This document shows positions 1-6,069 of a stretch of DNA of 7,219 nucleotides, one piece after another. The notes beneath the pieces were generated by a model. The model was not told the origin of the DNA. It did no database searches and saw only the letters and a list, made by a program, of their open reading frames with translations. The stretch is from JBGLNL01 sp964548045 (lineage in GTDB: Bacteria; Chloroflexota; Dehalococcoidia; SZUA-161; SpSt-899). Numbering within the stretch: the first letter of the stretch is position 1; each line of letters begins with the position of its first letter. Location of the stretch: positions 1 through 7,219 of the forward strand of contig CAZJQZ010000122.1 in assembly GCA_964548045.1 (NCBI GenBank). Reading direction: 5' to 3'. Made by a program: the position numbers and the translations under genes.

Positions 1-97
1 AACAGCGAAAGATGCCACTTTAAAACATGTCCGAAGAAGATGACACTCTCAAGTACTGCTGATCCTTCGCTGGATAAGTTTGCGGCAGGTCGAGGAA

Positions 98-154
98 TTG
101 AGGCCTGCTGGTGAGGTCCTCAAAGGGGTGGTTGATGAAGCCACCCCTTATATT
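98..154 (+). terminator. Two adjacent hairpins, possible terminator of an upstream gene or leader structure
   Basis: The first hairpin pairs TTGAGGCC (98-105) with GGTCCTCAA (115-123), with one bulged T at 117 and a 9-nt loop. The second is a perfect 9-bp stem, AAGGGGTGG (123-131) with CCACCCCTT (141-149), and a 9-nt loop. The second stem is followed by ATATT rather than a long T-run, so it is a weak intrinsic terminator at best. Its position, after possible upstream stop codons and over 100 bp before the next start, suits either a terminator or a structured 5' leader. The stems are seen directly; the function is inferred. Confidence 0.3.
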
Positions 155-249
155 AGTAGAGGAACTCACATCCAGGGGAAAAGTGGAGCAGGTGAGCAAT
201 GAGTGTCAGGTGGCTCCATGCAAGGCGGTTTATGATTGAGTTGAAGACC

Positions 250-254
250 GGAGG
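250..254 (+). promoter_or_regulatory. Ribosome binding site fixing the TTG start at 261
   Basis: GGAGG lies 6 nt before the TTG at 261. An in-frame TGA at 237-239 excludes any start further upstream, and the first residues encoded from this TTG match the N-terminus expected for AMACR-type proteins. Together these support the non-ATG start. Confidence 0.75.
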
Positions 255-260
255 TTCAGA

Positions 261-1448
261 TTGGCATCAGCACTTAGTGGGATAAAGGTTTTGGACCTCG
301 CCGGGATTGGACCAGCTTCGTTCGCTGCCATGATGCTGGCGGATATGGGGGCTGATGTAATTAAAATCAACATGCCTCCGGGAGCAGGAGATAAGGGAGT
401 GGGTGGTGGCATGACCTTCGTGGACACCTTTGACCCGGGAACCCTTCGTAACAAGAAGAACACGGCGATCAACCTCAAGGCCGAGGCTGGAAAACAACTT
501 TTTAACCGGTTAGCTGAGACCGCCGATGTCATCATCGAAGCCAACAGACCCGGAGTAATGGACCGGCTTGGTGTTGGCTATGAGGCTATCTCCAAGATCA
601 ATCCCAGGATCATCTACTGTTCTGTCTCTGGCTATGGCCAAGATAGTCCATATCGTGATCTTTCCGGTCATGACAACAACTACGCAGGAATGGGTGGTGC
701 CCTGGAATTCATCGGCTATAGCCCCGAGGATCCGCCGGTCCTTGTCCAGACTGTACTTGCCGATATGAACGCGGCTGTGATGCAGGCAACAATTGGTATT
801 CTGCTTGCTATCTGCGCCAGAGAGCGAACAGGAAAGGGGCAACAGGTAGACATTTCGATGACTGATGGAGTGGTCTATCTTCTTAACACTATACCTGAAG
901 CAGCGGAATATTTCATGACCGGGGTAGTGCCACAACGTGGACAGGGCCTGTTCGGTGGTAACAACGCTTTCTATACTGTCTATAAAACTCTCGATGATAA
1001 GTATCTCACCATCGGTTGTCTGGAACCTCACTTCTGGTTCAAATTGTGTATGGCTATCGATCGCGAAGACCTGATCCCTCGCCAGTATGTTTCAAGCCCG
1101 GAAAAGGAGGAGGTACTCGAAGATTTGAAGCAGGTTTTCCAGACTAAAAATCGAGATGAATGGTTCGAGCTTCTCAGCAAGGCCGATGTCCCGGTGGGCA
1201 AAGTCCTGGGTGTGGATGAAGTTATCTCTGATCCAAACGTGCAGCATCGTAAGATGATCTTTGATTACGATCATCCCAGATTCGGCAAAACTACTCAAAT
1301 AGGTTTCCCTGTCAAGCTATCAGATACTCCCTGGGAATTGCGGATGCCGGCTGCCAGTCTGGGTGAGCATACCGATGAAGTGCTCTCCAGCCTGGGTTGC
1401 TCCCGGGATGAAATTGACGCATGGCGACAGGAGAGAGTGATCTATTGA
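261..1448 (+). CDS. CaiB/BaiF family III CoA-transferase superfamily protein, alpha-methylacyl-CoA racemase-like
   Basis: This 395-residue protein belongs to the family III CoA-transferase/racemase fold (interlocked dimers, cytosolic). Family hallmarks are LSGIKVLDLAGIGP at residues 5-18, ADMGADVIKI at 27-36, ANRPGVMDRLG at 94-104, and RTGKGQQVDISMTDG at 189-203. It looks more like alpha-methylacyl-CoA racemase than formyl- or succinyl-CoA transferase: it has the AGIGP start and the GHDxNY motif. From memory of the Mycobacterium tuberculosis racemase MCR, its Arg91, His126, Asp156 and Glu241 correspond to Arg96, His137, Asp168 and Glu255 here, with a steadily growing offset. Known racemases invert the 2-methyl centre of branched acyl-CoA esters; Asp168 would be the acyl-carrying residue if this is instead a transferase. 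Start is TTG with GGAGG upstream. It precedes the first HMGCS-like/thiolase cassette by 102 bp, so co-transcription is plausible. Family assignment is firm; racemase versus transferase is less so. Confidence 0.85.
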   Translation: MASALSGIKVLDLAGIGPASFAAMMLADMGADVIKINMPPGAGDKGVGGGMTFVDTFDPGTLRNKKNTAINLKAEAGKQLFNRLAETADVIIEANRPGVMDRLGVGYEAISKINPRIIYCSVSGYGQDSPYRDLSGHDNNYAGMGGALEFIGYSPEDPPVLVQTVLADMNAAVMQATIGILLAICARERTGKGQQVDISMTDGVVYLLNTIPEAAEYFMTGVVPQRGQGLFGGNNAFYTVYKTLDDKYLTIGCLEPHFWFKLCMAIDREDLIPRQYVSSPEKEEVLEDLKQVFQTKNRDEWFELLSKADVPVGKVLGVDEVISDPNVQHRKMIFDYDHPRFGKTTQIGFPVKLSDTPWELRMPAASLGEHTDEVLSSLGCSRDEIDAWRQERVIY

Positions 1449-1538
1449 GAGCCATCATGCACGTTCGCAACTAATTGGGAGTCTGTGATAGCAGATGCCC
1501 GGTTGAGTTTAGACAGGTTCTGGTATTTTGAATAATAT
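1449..1538. other. Short intergenic gap with a weak hairpin
   Basis: The gap between the racemase-like gene and the first HMGCS-like gene has no open reading frame worth naming. An imperfect hairpin can be drawn at 1477-1500 (GGG/CCC outer stem, TCTG/CAGA inner stem, 6-nt loop, one mismatch and one G-T pair). It lacks a T-run, so it is not a convincing terminator. No promoter compatible with the downstream ribosome binding site was found, which favours readthrough from the gene upstream. Confidence 0.3.
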
Positions 1539-1549
1539 AAGGAGGTGAT
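1539..1549 (+). promoter_or_regulatory. Very strong ribosome binding site that fixes the start at ATG 1551
   Basis: AAGGAGGTGAT is a full-length complement to the usual bacterial 16S rRNA 3' end. Its GGAGG core sits 5 nt before ATG 1551. A GTG at 1545 is in the same frame, but it lies inside the Shine-Dalgarno itself and cannot use it, so ATG 1551 is the start. Such a complete match suggests high translation of the gene. Confidence 0.85.
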
Positions 1550-1550
1550 A

Positions 1551-3008
1551 ATGATCGGGATAACATCCTACGGTGCCTATATACCCTGGCATCGAATAGA
1601 CCGTAATAGCTATCTGAATGCGTTTGGTGGTTTCGCTATTCCCGGTGAGAAGGCAGTGGCCGGTATCGATGAAGATAGCGTGACCATGGGGGTTGAAGCA
1701 AGCTTTGATTGCCTGAGTGATATGGATTCAAAAACAGTGGATGGCCTGCTGTTTGCCACTACGACGTCGCCGTACAAGGAGAAGCAGGTCTCGGCCATAG
1801 TGGCTATGGCCTTGGATATGCGTCCGGATATACGAACCGCCGATATCACCAGCTCGTTACGGGGCGGGACAACCGCTATGGCTATGGCGCTGGACAGCAT
1901 CAAAGCTGGGTCGGCCAGTAGCATGCTGGTAGTCGCATCCGATAGCCGCATGGCGGGCCCTTCCGGCATGACGGAACAAGGGCTGGGAGATGCTGCCGGT
2001 GCCCTGCTCCTCGGTACAGAAAATGTCATCGCCGAGGTCAAGGAAAGCTATTCTATCTCTGACGAGTTCGCTGGTATGTACCGTGCCGAGAACGAAACAT
2101 TCGTTCACTCCTGGGATGACCGCATGTCGATGGATGAGAGTTACGCCGTCGTCCTGCCCGAAGCAATAAACGGGCTCCTGAAAAAATGTGGGCTCTCGGC
2201 CAAAGACATTACCAAAGCCGTCTTTGACCCGCCGAGCGATATAAGAAGGCACGGGCGACTGGCAACAGCGCTGGGGCTGGAGCCATCCCAGCTAGTCGAT
2301 CCAACCACCATATTCATGAGTGTTGGCCTCCTTGGCAGCGCCATGTCTTCGGTGATGCTGGTAAGTGCTCTGGAAGATGCCAGTCCGGGCGATAAGATTC
2401 TTTTCGCCAGCTACGGGAACGGCGCCGATGCGTTCTTACTGGAGGTAACCGATGCCATAAAGAAGATGGGCCCGAGGCGCGGTTTCAAGCGACATCTGGA
2501 GTCCAAGAATGTGGTGACTAATTATGTCGACTACCTGCGATGGCGCGATATTATCCCGCTGGAGGCAGCCAGGCGTCCTGAAAAACGGCACATTTCGCTT
2601 TCGGCCAACTTCCGCGAGAGAAGGGTCATCTTTGGATTGTACGGTGTCAAGTGCAATCGTTGCGGCACTCCGCAGTACGATAATGGAGCCATGAGCACCA
2701 CACCAATCCGCATCTGTGCCGAATGCCAGGCAAAGGATGACTTCGAGGACTACTGCTTTGCTAGGAGGAAGGCCTCCATCTTCAGTTTTACCCACGATAT
2801 GCTGGCTCCCGTTGTTTCACCTCCTGCCTCAGTAGTACTTATAGAGTTCGATGGCGGGGGCAGGGCATTCTTCGACCTGACCGACCGGGACCCGGATGCC
2901 ACTGAGATCGGGATGCGAGTTGAGATGACCTTCCGCAAGATATATGTTGATCGTGGCTATACCAATTATTTCTGGAAGGCCCGCCCTATAAGGGTAAAGG
3001 AGGCATAA
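1551..3008 (+). CDS. HMG-CoA synthase-like protein fused to a DUF35 zinc-ribbon/OB-fold domain (cassette 1)
   Basis: The protein has 485 residues. Residues 1-340 follow archaeal-type HMG-CoA synthase throughout (ITSYGAYIP at the start, GEKAVAGIDEDSVTM at 32-46, the ASPGDKILFASYG strand-turn at 277-289, and the closing YVDYLRWR helix at 325-332). Residues 350-480 are a DUF35 domain: a zinc ribbon with Cys368, Cys371, Cys389 and Cys392, then an OB fold beginning at IFSFTHDML. True HMG-CoA synthases need Glu, Cys and His in motifs recalled as SESHPYA, EFACKAGT and FHQP. Here those positions read Thr71, Leu103 and Asp226, so HMG-CoA synthase activity is unlikely, though Ser101-Ser102 lie just before Leu103. 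In archaea DUF35 is a separate protein bridging thiolase and HMGCS; the fusion plus the thiolase 1 bp downstream suggests the same complex. The role of the HMGCS-like half (scaffold, acyl-CoA binding or new chemistry) is open. Cytosolic; no signal peptide or membrane segment. Confidence 0.85.
   Translation: MIGITSYGAYIPWHRIDRNSYLNAFGGFAIPGEKAVAGIDEDSVTMGVEASFDCLSDMDSKTVDGLLFATTTSPYKEKQVSAIVAMALDMRPDIRTADITSSLRGGTTAMAMALDSIKAGSASSMLVVASDSRMAGPSGMTEQGLGDAAGALLLGTENVIAEVKESYSISDEFAGMYRAENETFVHSWDDRMSMDESYAVVLPEAINGLLKKCGLSAKDITKAVFDPPSDIRRHGRLATALGLEPSQLVDPTTIFMSVGLLGSAMSSVMLVSALEDASPGDKILFASYGNGADAFLLEVTDAIKKMGPRRGFKRHLESKNVVTNYVDYLRWRDIIPLEAARRPEKRHISLSANFRERRVIFGLYGVKCNRCGTPQYDNGAMSTTPIRICAECQAKDDFEDYCFARRKASIFSFTHDMLAPVVSPPASVVLIEFDGGGRAFFDLTDRDPDATEIGMRVEMTFRKIYVDRGYTNYFWKARPIRVKEA
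2996..3003 (+). promoter_or_regulatory. Ribosome binding site inside the preceding gene
   Basis: AAAGGAGG encodes the last residues of the HMGCS-like protein and lies 6 nt before the thiolase ATG at 3010. With a TAAGATG junction (one base between stop and start), ribosomes finishing the first gene can start the second directly, which points to coupled, near-equal production of the two proteins. Confidence 0.8.
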
Positions 3009-3009
3009 G

Positions 3010-4182
3010 ATGTCGGGGAGCATTAAAGACAAAGTCGCTATTATTGGCATGGGTTGCACCAAATTTGGTGAACTATGGGGAAAGGGCCCCAGTGACCTCG
3101 TTGTCGAGGCTGTGAGCGAAGCCTGTGAGGATGCCGGGGTCGAGGTTAAAGATATGGAAGCAGCCTGGGTGGGGACCCTCTTCAGTGGAATGGGGGGGCG
3201 CACCATCAGCGAGCCGCTGAAGCTACAATACATCCCGGTTACCAGACTGGAGAACGCTTGTGGCTCCGGCCACGAGGCATTAAGGGGCGCTGCCTATGCC
3301 GTCGCTGCCGGTGTCTATGATATGTGCCTTGCAGTGGGAGTCGAAAAACTGAAGGACGAGGGTACCAGCGGCTTGCCGGGTATGCAAAACCACACGGGTA
3401 CCCATTATGAATCGACCCCGCCCGGGATGTTCGCCATGATGGCCACTACGTACTTCAACCGGTATGGATTGACCCCTGAAGAGGGCAAGAAAATGATAGC
3501 AAAAGTATCGGTTAAGAGTCACCATAACGGGATGCTGAATCCCAAGGCACACTTGAGACGCGAGATAACCATCGAGCAGGTGTTGAATGCCCCTATCATT
3601 GCCTGGCCGCTGGGGCTGTTCGATTGCTGTGGTGTCTCCGATGGCGCTGCTGCGGCTATAGTTTGCCGGCCGGATATGGCCAAAAACTTCCGGGCTGATC
3701 CGGTTTACATAAAGTCAATTCAGATATCGTCCAGCCCGACATCGGGGCGAATGCTCTCAAGTTACGATTACACTCATATCGAAGAGGCCTATCGTGCAGG
3801 AATTGCTTCTTACAAGGAGGCGGGGATCACCGACCCACGGAAGGAGATAAACATCGCAGAGGTACATGACTGCTTCTCCATCACCGAGGCGGTCACCATG
3901 GAGGATTTGCAATTCAGTCCCAGGGGGCGAGTGAAAGAGGATATCGAGGCAGGTACGTTCAACATTGATGGCGAACTGCCGGTTCAAACCGATGGCGGCC
4001 TGAAATGCTTTGGACATCCCATCGGTGCTTCCGGCATAAGGATGGTTTATGAACTCTACCTCCAGCTTCAGGGCAGGGCAGATGAGCGGCAGATACAAAA
4101 ACCCATTAATCAGGGGCTGGCTCACAATATGGGGAATGAGCCATACGCACCAGTGGTCAGTATGTGTATTGTTGGACTGTAA
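3010..4182 (+). CDS. SCP2-type thiolase (acetyl-CoA acetyltransferase family), cassette 1
   Basis: The complete 390-residue protein is the usual length for bacterial and archaeal SCP2-type thiolases, which cleave 3-oxoacyl-CoA with CoA or run the reverse Claisen condensation. The active site is intact: Cys84 in ENACGSG is the acyl-accepting nucleophile, His286 lies in the HDCFS motif typical of the SCP2/archaeal type, and His336 lies in GHPIGASG. The C-terminus reads HNMGNEPYAPVVS at 372-384, where related enzymes usually have an HNxGG-type turn, so the final active-site loop is unusual. The gene follows the HMGCS-like/DUF35 fusion by one base and shares its transcript. By analogy with archaeal thiolase/DUF35/HMGCS complexes and the BbsAB thiolase of anaerobic toluene degradation, whose zinc-finger subunit is a DUF35 protein, it probably binds the DUF35 part of that fusion. 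Substrate is unknown; branched or large acyl-CoA is a guess. A retro-aldolase role is less likely because Cys84 is kept. Confidence 0.87.
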   Translation: MSGSIKDKVAIIGMGCTKFGELWGKGPSDLVVEAVSEACEDAGVEVKDMEAAWVGTLFSGMGGRTISEPLKLQYIPVTRLENACGSGHEALRGAAYAVAAGVYDMCLAVGVEKLKDEGTSGLPGMQNHTGTHYESTPPGMFAMMATTYFNRYGLTPEEGKKMIAKVSVKSHHNGMLNPKAHLRREITIEQVLNAPIIAWPLGLFDCCGVSDGAAAAIVCRPDMAKNFRADPVYIKSIQISSSPTSGRMLSSYDYTHIEEAYRAGIASYKEAGITDPRKEINIAEVHDCFSITEAVTMEDLQFSPRGRVKEDIEAGTFNIDGELPVQTDGGLKCFGHPIGASGIRMVYELYLQLQGRADERQIQKPINQGLAHNMGNEPYAPVVSMCIVGL

Positions 4183-4496
4183 ACCGTAGACTTGTTAGCA
4201 TTGAGGAGTGTTTGAATATAGCAGAGTTTGAGTTGGGGGTTTACCATCTCTTTTAGGTGCTGCTTCGGTAAAAGATGCACTTTCGCTGATATTTGGTCGG
4301 CATGTGCATGGCTTCATGGATTGTATAAGTGATATTTGAAGTTTGCGGTAGATTAGATAGTTGAGAAAGCAGCCCGGCAAACCAAAGCTAATAGGCATGT
4401 TGATTCGTGGTTATGAGGTTCACCGAGGCTGAAGAGACTTTAGCAGGAGATTTGAGGTTTCCTGGAAAAAAGAGCTTGTCCCCAAGTTAAGAAGGC

Positions 4497-4526
4497 ATGA
4501 CATGGAGAGGATTCAGGTGGTACAAT
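4497..4526 (+). promoter_or_regulatory. Predicted sigma-70-type promoter for cassette 2
   Basis: ATGACA (4497-4502, 5 of 6 to TTGACA) and TACAAT (4521-4526, 5 of 6 to TATAAT) are 18 bp apart. The -10 box is preceded by TGG, giving an extended -10 (TGnTACAAT). Transcription would begin near 4533, leaving a leader of about 78 nt before ATG 4611. It is the best promoter-like match I found in the window. No operator-like palindrome was recognised around it. Confidence 0.45.
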
Positions 4527-4598
4527 AATTGTGGACAGGTCAGCATCTATACCGAATTGGTTGGCATCCACTAAAAACATTTAACGTAACGAATTTTG

Positions 4599-4607
4599 AA
4601 AGGAGGG
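4599..4607 (+). promoter_or_regulatory. Ribosome binding site fixing the start at ATG 4611
   Basis: AAAGGAGGG has its GGAGG core 4 nt before ATG 4611. An in-frame TTG at 4596 lies upstream of this site and would add MKGGT by translating through it; it has no ribosome binding site of its own. ATG 4611 also makes the protein the same length (485 residues) as its paralogue, with aligned N-termini (MIGITSYGAY and MAGICTYGGY). Confidence 0.85.
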
Positions 4608-4610
4608 ACT

Positions 4611-6068
4611 ATGGCTGGAATATGTACTTATGGCGGATATGTTCCGCGATATCGAATGAATCGGGGCGTGATTGTGCAGGCTATGGCTTGGATGAACATG
4701 GCAATCATGGCCCATGCTCAGGGGGAAAAAGCGGTAGCCAATTTTGACGAGGACCCCATTACGATGGCAGTAGCGGCCGGCATTGATGCCCTGAAAGGCT
4801 TTGATCGTTCAACGGTTGAGGGTGTTTACTTTGCCTCAACTACCATGCCTTATGGGGAGAGACTGAACGCGGGACTTATTATCCCTGCCCTCAATGTTAA
4901 GGATCAAGTGAGAGCAGCTGATTTCAGCGGCGGGCTCAAGGCAAGCACGACTGCGATGCTTTCCGCTTTGGATGGCGTAGAATCGGGGAGGCTAAACAAC
5001 ATTGTTGTCACTTCATCTGATTGTCGGTTGGGACTGGCTGCAACCAATCAGGAGATGATTTTTGGCGATGCCGCTGCCGCCTTTGTGGTCGGTGATAAAG
5101 ACGTCATTGCTGAATTCAAAGGTTCTTATTCTGTCACCTATGACTTTGGGGACCATGTACGTATTAATGATTCAGACATGGATCGGCAATGGGAAGAGCG
5201 CTGGATTCGAGATATGGGATACGGCCAGTTCATCCCGGAGGCGATCAATGGCTTGCTGGAAAAGTATCAATTGAAGATTGAGGATTTCGCCAAGGTTATT
5301 TATCCCTGTCATAACAGAGGGGCTCGCAAGGACATAAACAAGAGAATGAATATTACGCCTGAAATTGAGCAAAGCAATCTGCAGGCTGAAATAGGTGACT
5401 CAGGAACTTCACTTCCTCTGGTTATGCTGGCCCAGGCACTTGAGACTGCCAAACCGGGCGACAAATTGCTGGTAGCCGGTTATGGCAGCGGAGTCGATGC
5501 CCTTTATTTCGAAGTAACGGAGAATATCAAGAACAAGAAGGGCAACCTTGGTATCTCAGGTTATCTGGCCAGAAAGGAAGATTTGGGCAGCTACACTAAG
5601 TATCTGGTCTGGCGCGATATGCTGCCGGCAGATGTGGGCATGCGTAATGAGGTGGCCGACTATACGGCCTTTTCCATGCTCTGGCGGAGACGAAAAGAAG
5701 TTCTGGGCCTTTGGGGAAGCAGATGCACCAGTTGCGGCACACCGCAATGGCCGCCCCAGAGAATATGCGCCAATCCGGAGTGCGGTGCTGTGGACCAAAT
5801 GGAACCATATTCCTTTGCAGAAAAAACCGGACATATCATCAGCTTCACGGGAGATATGCTGGCTGCCGGAATGAATCCTCCGAGCCTGGTTGGGAGAATT
5901 GGATTTGAAGGGGGTGGTAGAAACATGTTTGATTTCACAGATTGCACCCTCGAGGAGCTTTCTGTCGGCAAGGCTATGACAATGACTTTCCGTTTGAAAT
6001 ACCATGATAAGGCGAGGAAAGTTATTGGATATTACTGGAAAGCAACGCCTTTACAGGAGGTAGGCTAA
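4611..6068 (+). CDS. HMG-CoA synthase-like protein fused to a DUF35 zinc-ribbon/OB-fold domain (cassette 2)
   Basis: This 485-residue paralogue of the 1551-3008 product has the same two-part build. Residues 1-340 are HMGCS-like (ICTYGGYVP at the N-terminus, GEKAVANFDEDPITM at 38-52, AKPGDKLLVAGYGSG at 280-294, closing YLVWRD at 331-336). Residues 355-480 are DUF35, with zinc-ribbon cysteines Cys372, Cys375, Cys386 and Cys391, followed by the OB fold from IISFTGDML. The HMG-CoA synthase catalytic positions are again replaced: Thr77 for Glu, Leu109 for Cys (in GGLKASTTAM, aligning without gaps to the archaeal motif) and Pro232 for His. A Cys233-His234 pair sits right beside the lost His, which the cassette 1 copy lacks. 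A methionine-rich stretch (residues 24-33) near the N-terminus also differs from the paralogue. It is probably the partner of the thiolase starting one base later. Calling it an HMG-CoA synthase would be misleading; the actual reaction, if any, is unknown. Confidence 0.85.
   Translation: MAGICTYGGYVPRYRMNRGVIVQAMAWMNMAIMAHAQGEKAVANFDEDPITMAVAAGIDALKGFDRSTVEGVYFASTTMPYGERLNAGLIIPALNVKDQVRAADFSGGLKASTTAMLSALDGVESGRLNNIVVTSSDCRLGLAATNQEMIFGDAAAAFVVGDKDVIAEFKGSYSVTYDFGDHVRINDSDMDRQWEERWIRDMGYGQFIPEAINGLLEKYQLKIEDFAKVIYPCHNRGARKDINKRMNITPEIEQSNLQAEIGDSGTSLPLVMLAQALETAKPGDKLLVAGYGSGVDALYFEVTENIKNKKGNLGISGYLARKEDLGSYTKYLVWRDMLPADVGMRNEVADYTAFSMLWRRRKEVLGLWGSRCTSCGTPQWPPQRICANPECGAVDQMEPYSFAEKTGHIISFTGDMLAAGMNPPSLVGRIGFEGGGRNMFDFTDCTLEELSVGKAMTMTFRLKYHDKARKVIGYYWKATPLQEVG
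6055..6060 (+). promoter_or_regulatory. Ribosome binding site for the second thiolase
   Basis: AGGAGG near the end of the HMGCS-like gene lies 9 nt before ATG 6070. The stop/start junction is TAAGATG, the same as in cassette 1, indicating coupled translation. Confidence 0.75.
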
Positions 6069-6069
6069 G

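Larger units (their letters stand above)
1..260. other. Upstream non-coding region, possibly with the tail of an upstream gene
   Basis: No convincing gene lies here. Two + strand frames are open at the left edge: one runs to a TGA at 112-114 (37 residues, Cys-containing, unrecognisable) and another runs to a TGA at 41-43 and would end in KHVRRR. Either could be the C-terminal end of a gene starting outside the window, but neither is recognisable. The middle of the region (98-149) folds into two adjacent hairpins, listed separately. A TATATT at 149-154 resembles a -10 box but has no -35 partner at normal spacing. The promoter of the 261-1448 gene is therefore not identified with any confidence. 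Confidence 0.5.
4183..4610. other. 428-bp intergenic region between the two cassettes
   Basis: No supported gene lies here. A 67-codon reading frame on the - strand at 4195-4398 has no recognisable sequence and no family resemblance. There is no clear terminator hairpin with a T-run after the thiolase stop at 4180-4182. A TATAAG at 4324-4329 has no -35 partner. The right-hand part contains a good promoter candidate and the ribosome binding site of the second cassette, listed separately. The length and promoter suggest cassette 2 is at least partly transcribed on its own. Confidence 0.5.

Noticed and set aside
199..285. 28-codon ORF starting at ATG 199 and overlapping the TTG start of the racemase-like gene
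   Set aside because: It has only a weak upstream purine run, an unremarkable Arg/His-containing sequence and no family likeness; a leader peptide cannot be supported from sequence alone.
510..1031. 173-codon - strand frame opposite the racemase-like gene
   Set aside because: It is fully antisense to a gene with conserved motifs, and its product has no recognisable domain; it is a shadow frame.
1510..1538. Promoter-like TAGACA-17 bp-TAATAT before the first HMGCS-like gene
   Set aside because: Transcription would begin near 1545, inside the Shine-Dalgarno, removing the strong ribosome binding site.
1545..1550. GTG at 1545 as the start of the first HMGCS-like gene
   Set aside because: It lies inside the AAGGAGGTGAT ribosome binding site; ATG 1551 is correctly spaced and aligns with the paralogue's N-terminus.
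1551..3008. Annotation as genuine hydroxymethylglutaryl-CoA synthase of the mevalonate pathway
   Set aside because: The positions of the catalytic Glu, Cys and His are Thr, Leu and Asp, and no other mevalonate gene is in the window. The family resemblance is real but the function should not be transferred.
4596..4610. TTG at 4596 as the start of the second HMGCS-like gene
   Set aside because: It is upstream of the AAAGGAGGG site and lacks its own; ATG 4611 is well placed and gives the same 485-residue length as the paralogue.
4529..4747. 72-codon + strand frame crossing the start of the second HMGCS-like gene
   Set aside because: It overlaps the real gene in another frame, has no ribosome binding site and shows no recognisable sequence.
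5556..6005. Long - strand frames opposite the DUF35 part of the second fusion
   Set aside because: Three overlapping - strand frames occur over a well-conserved + strand domain; they reflect codon composition and are not genes.
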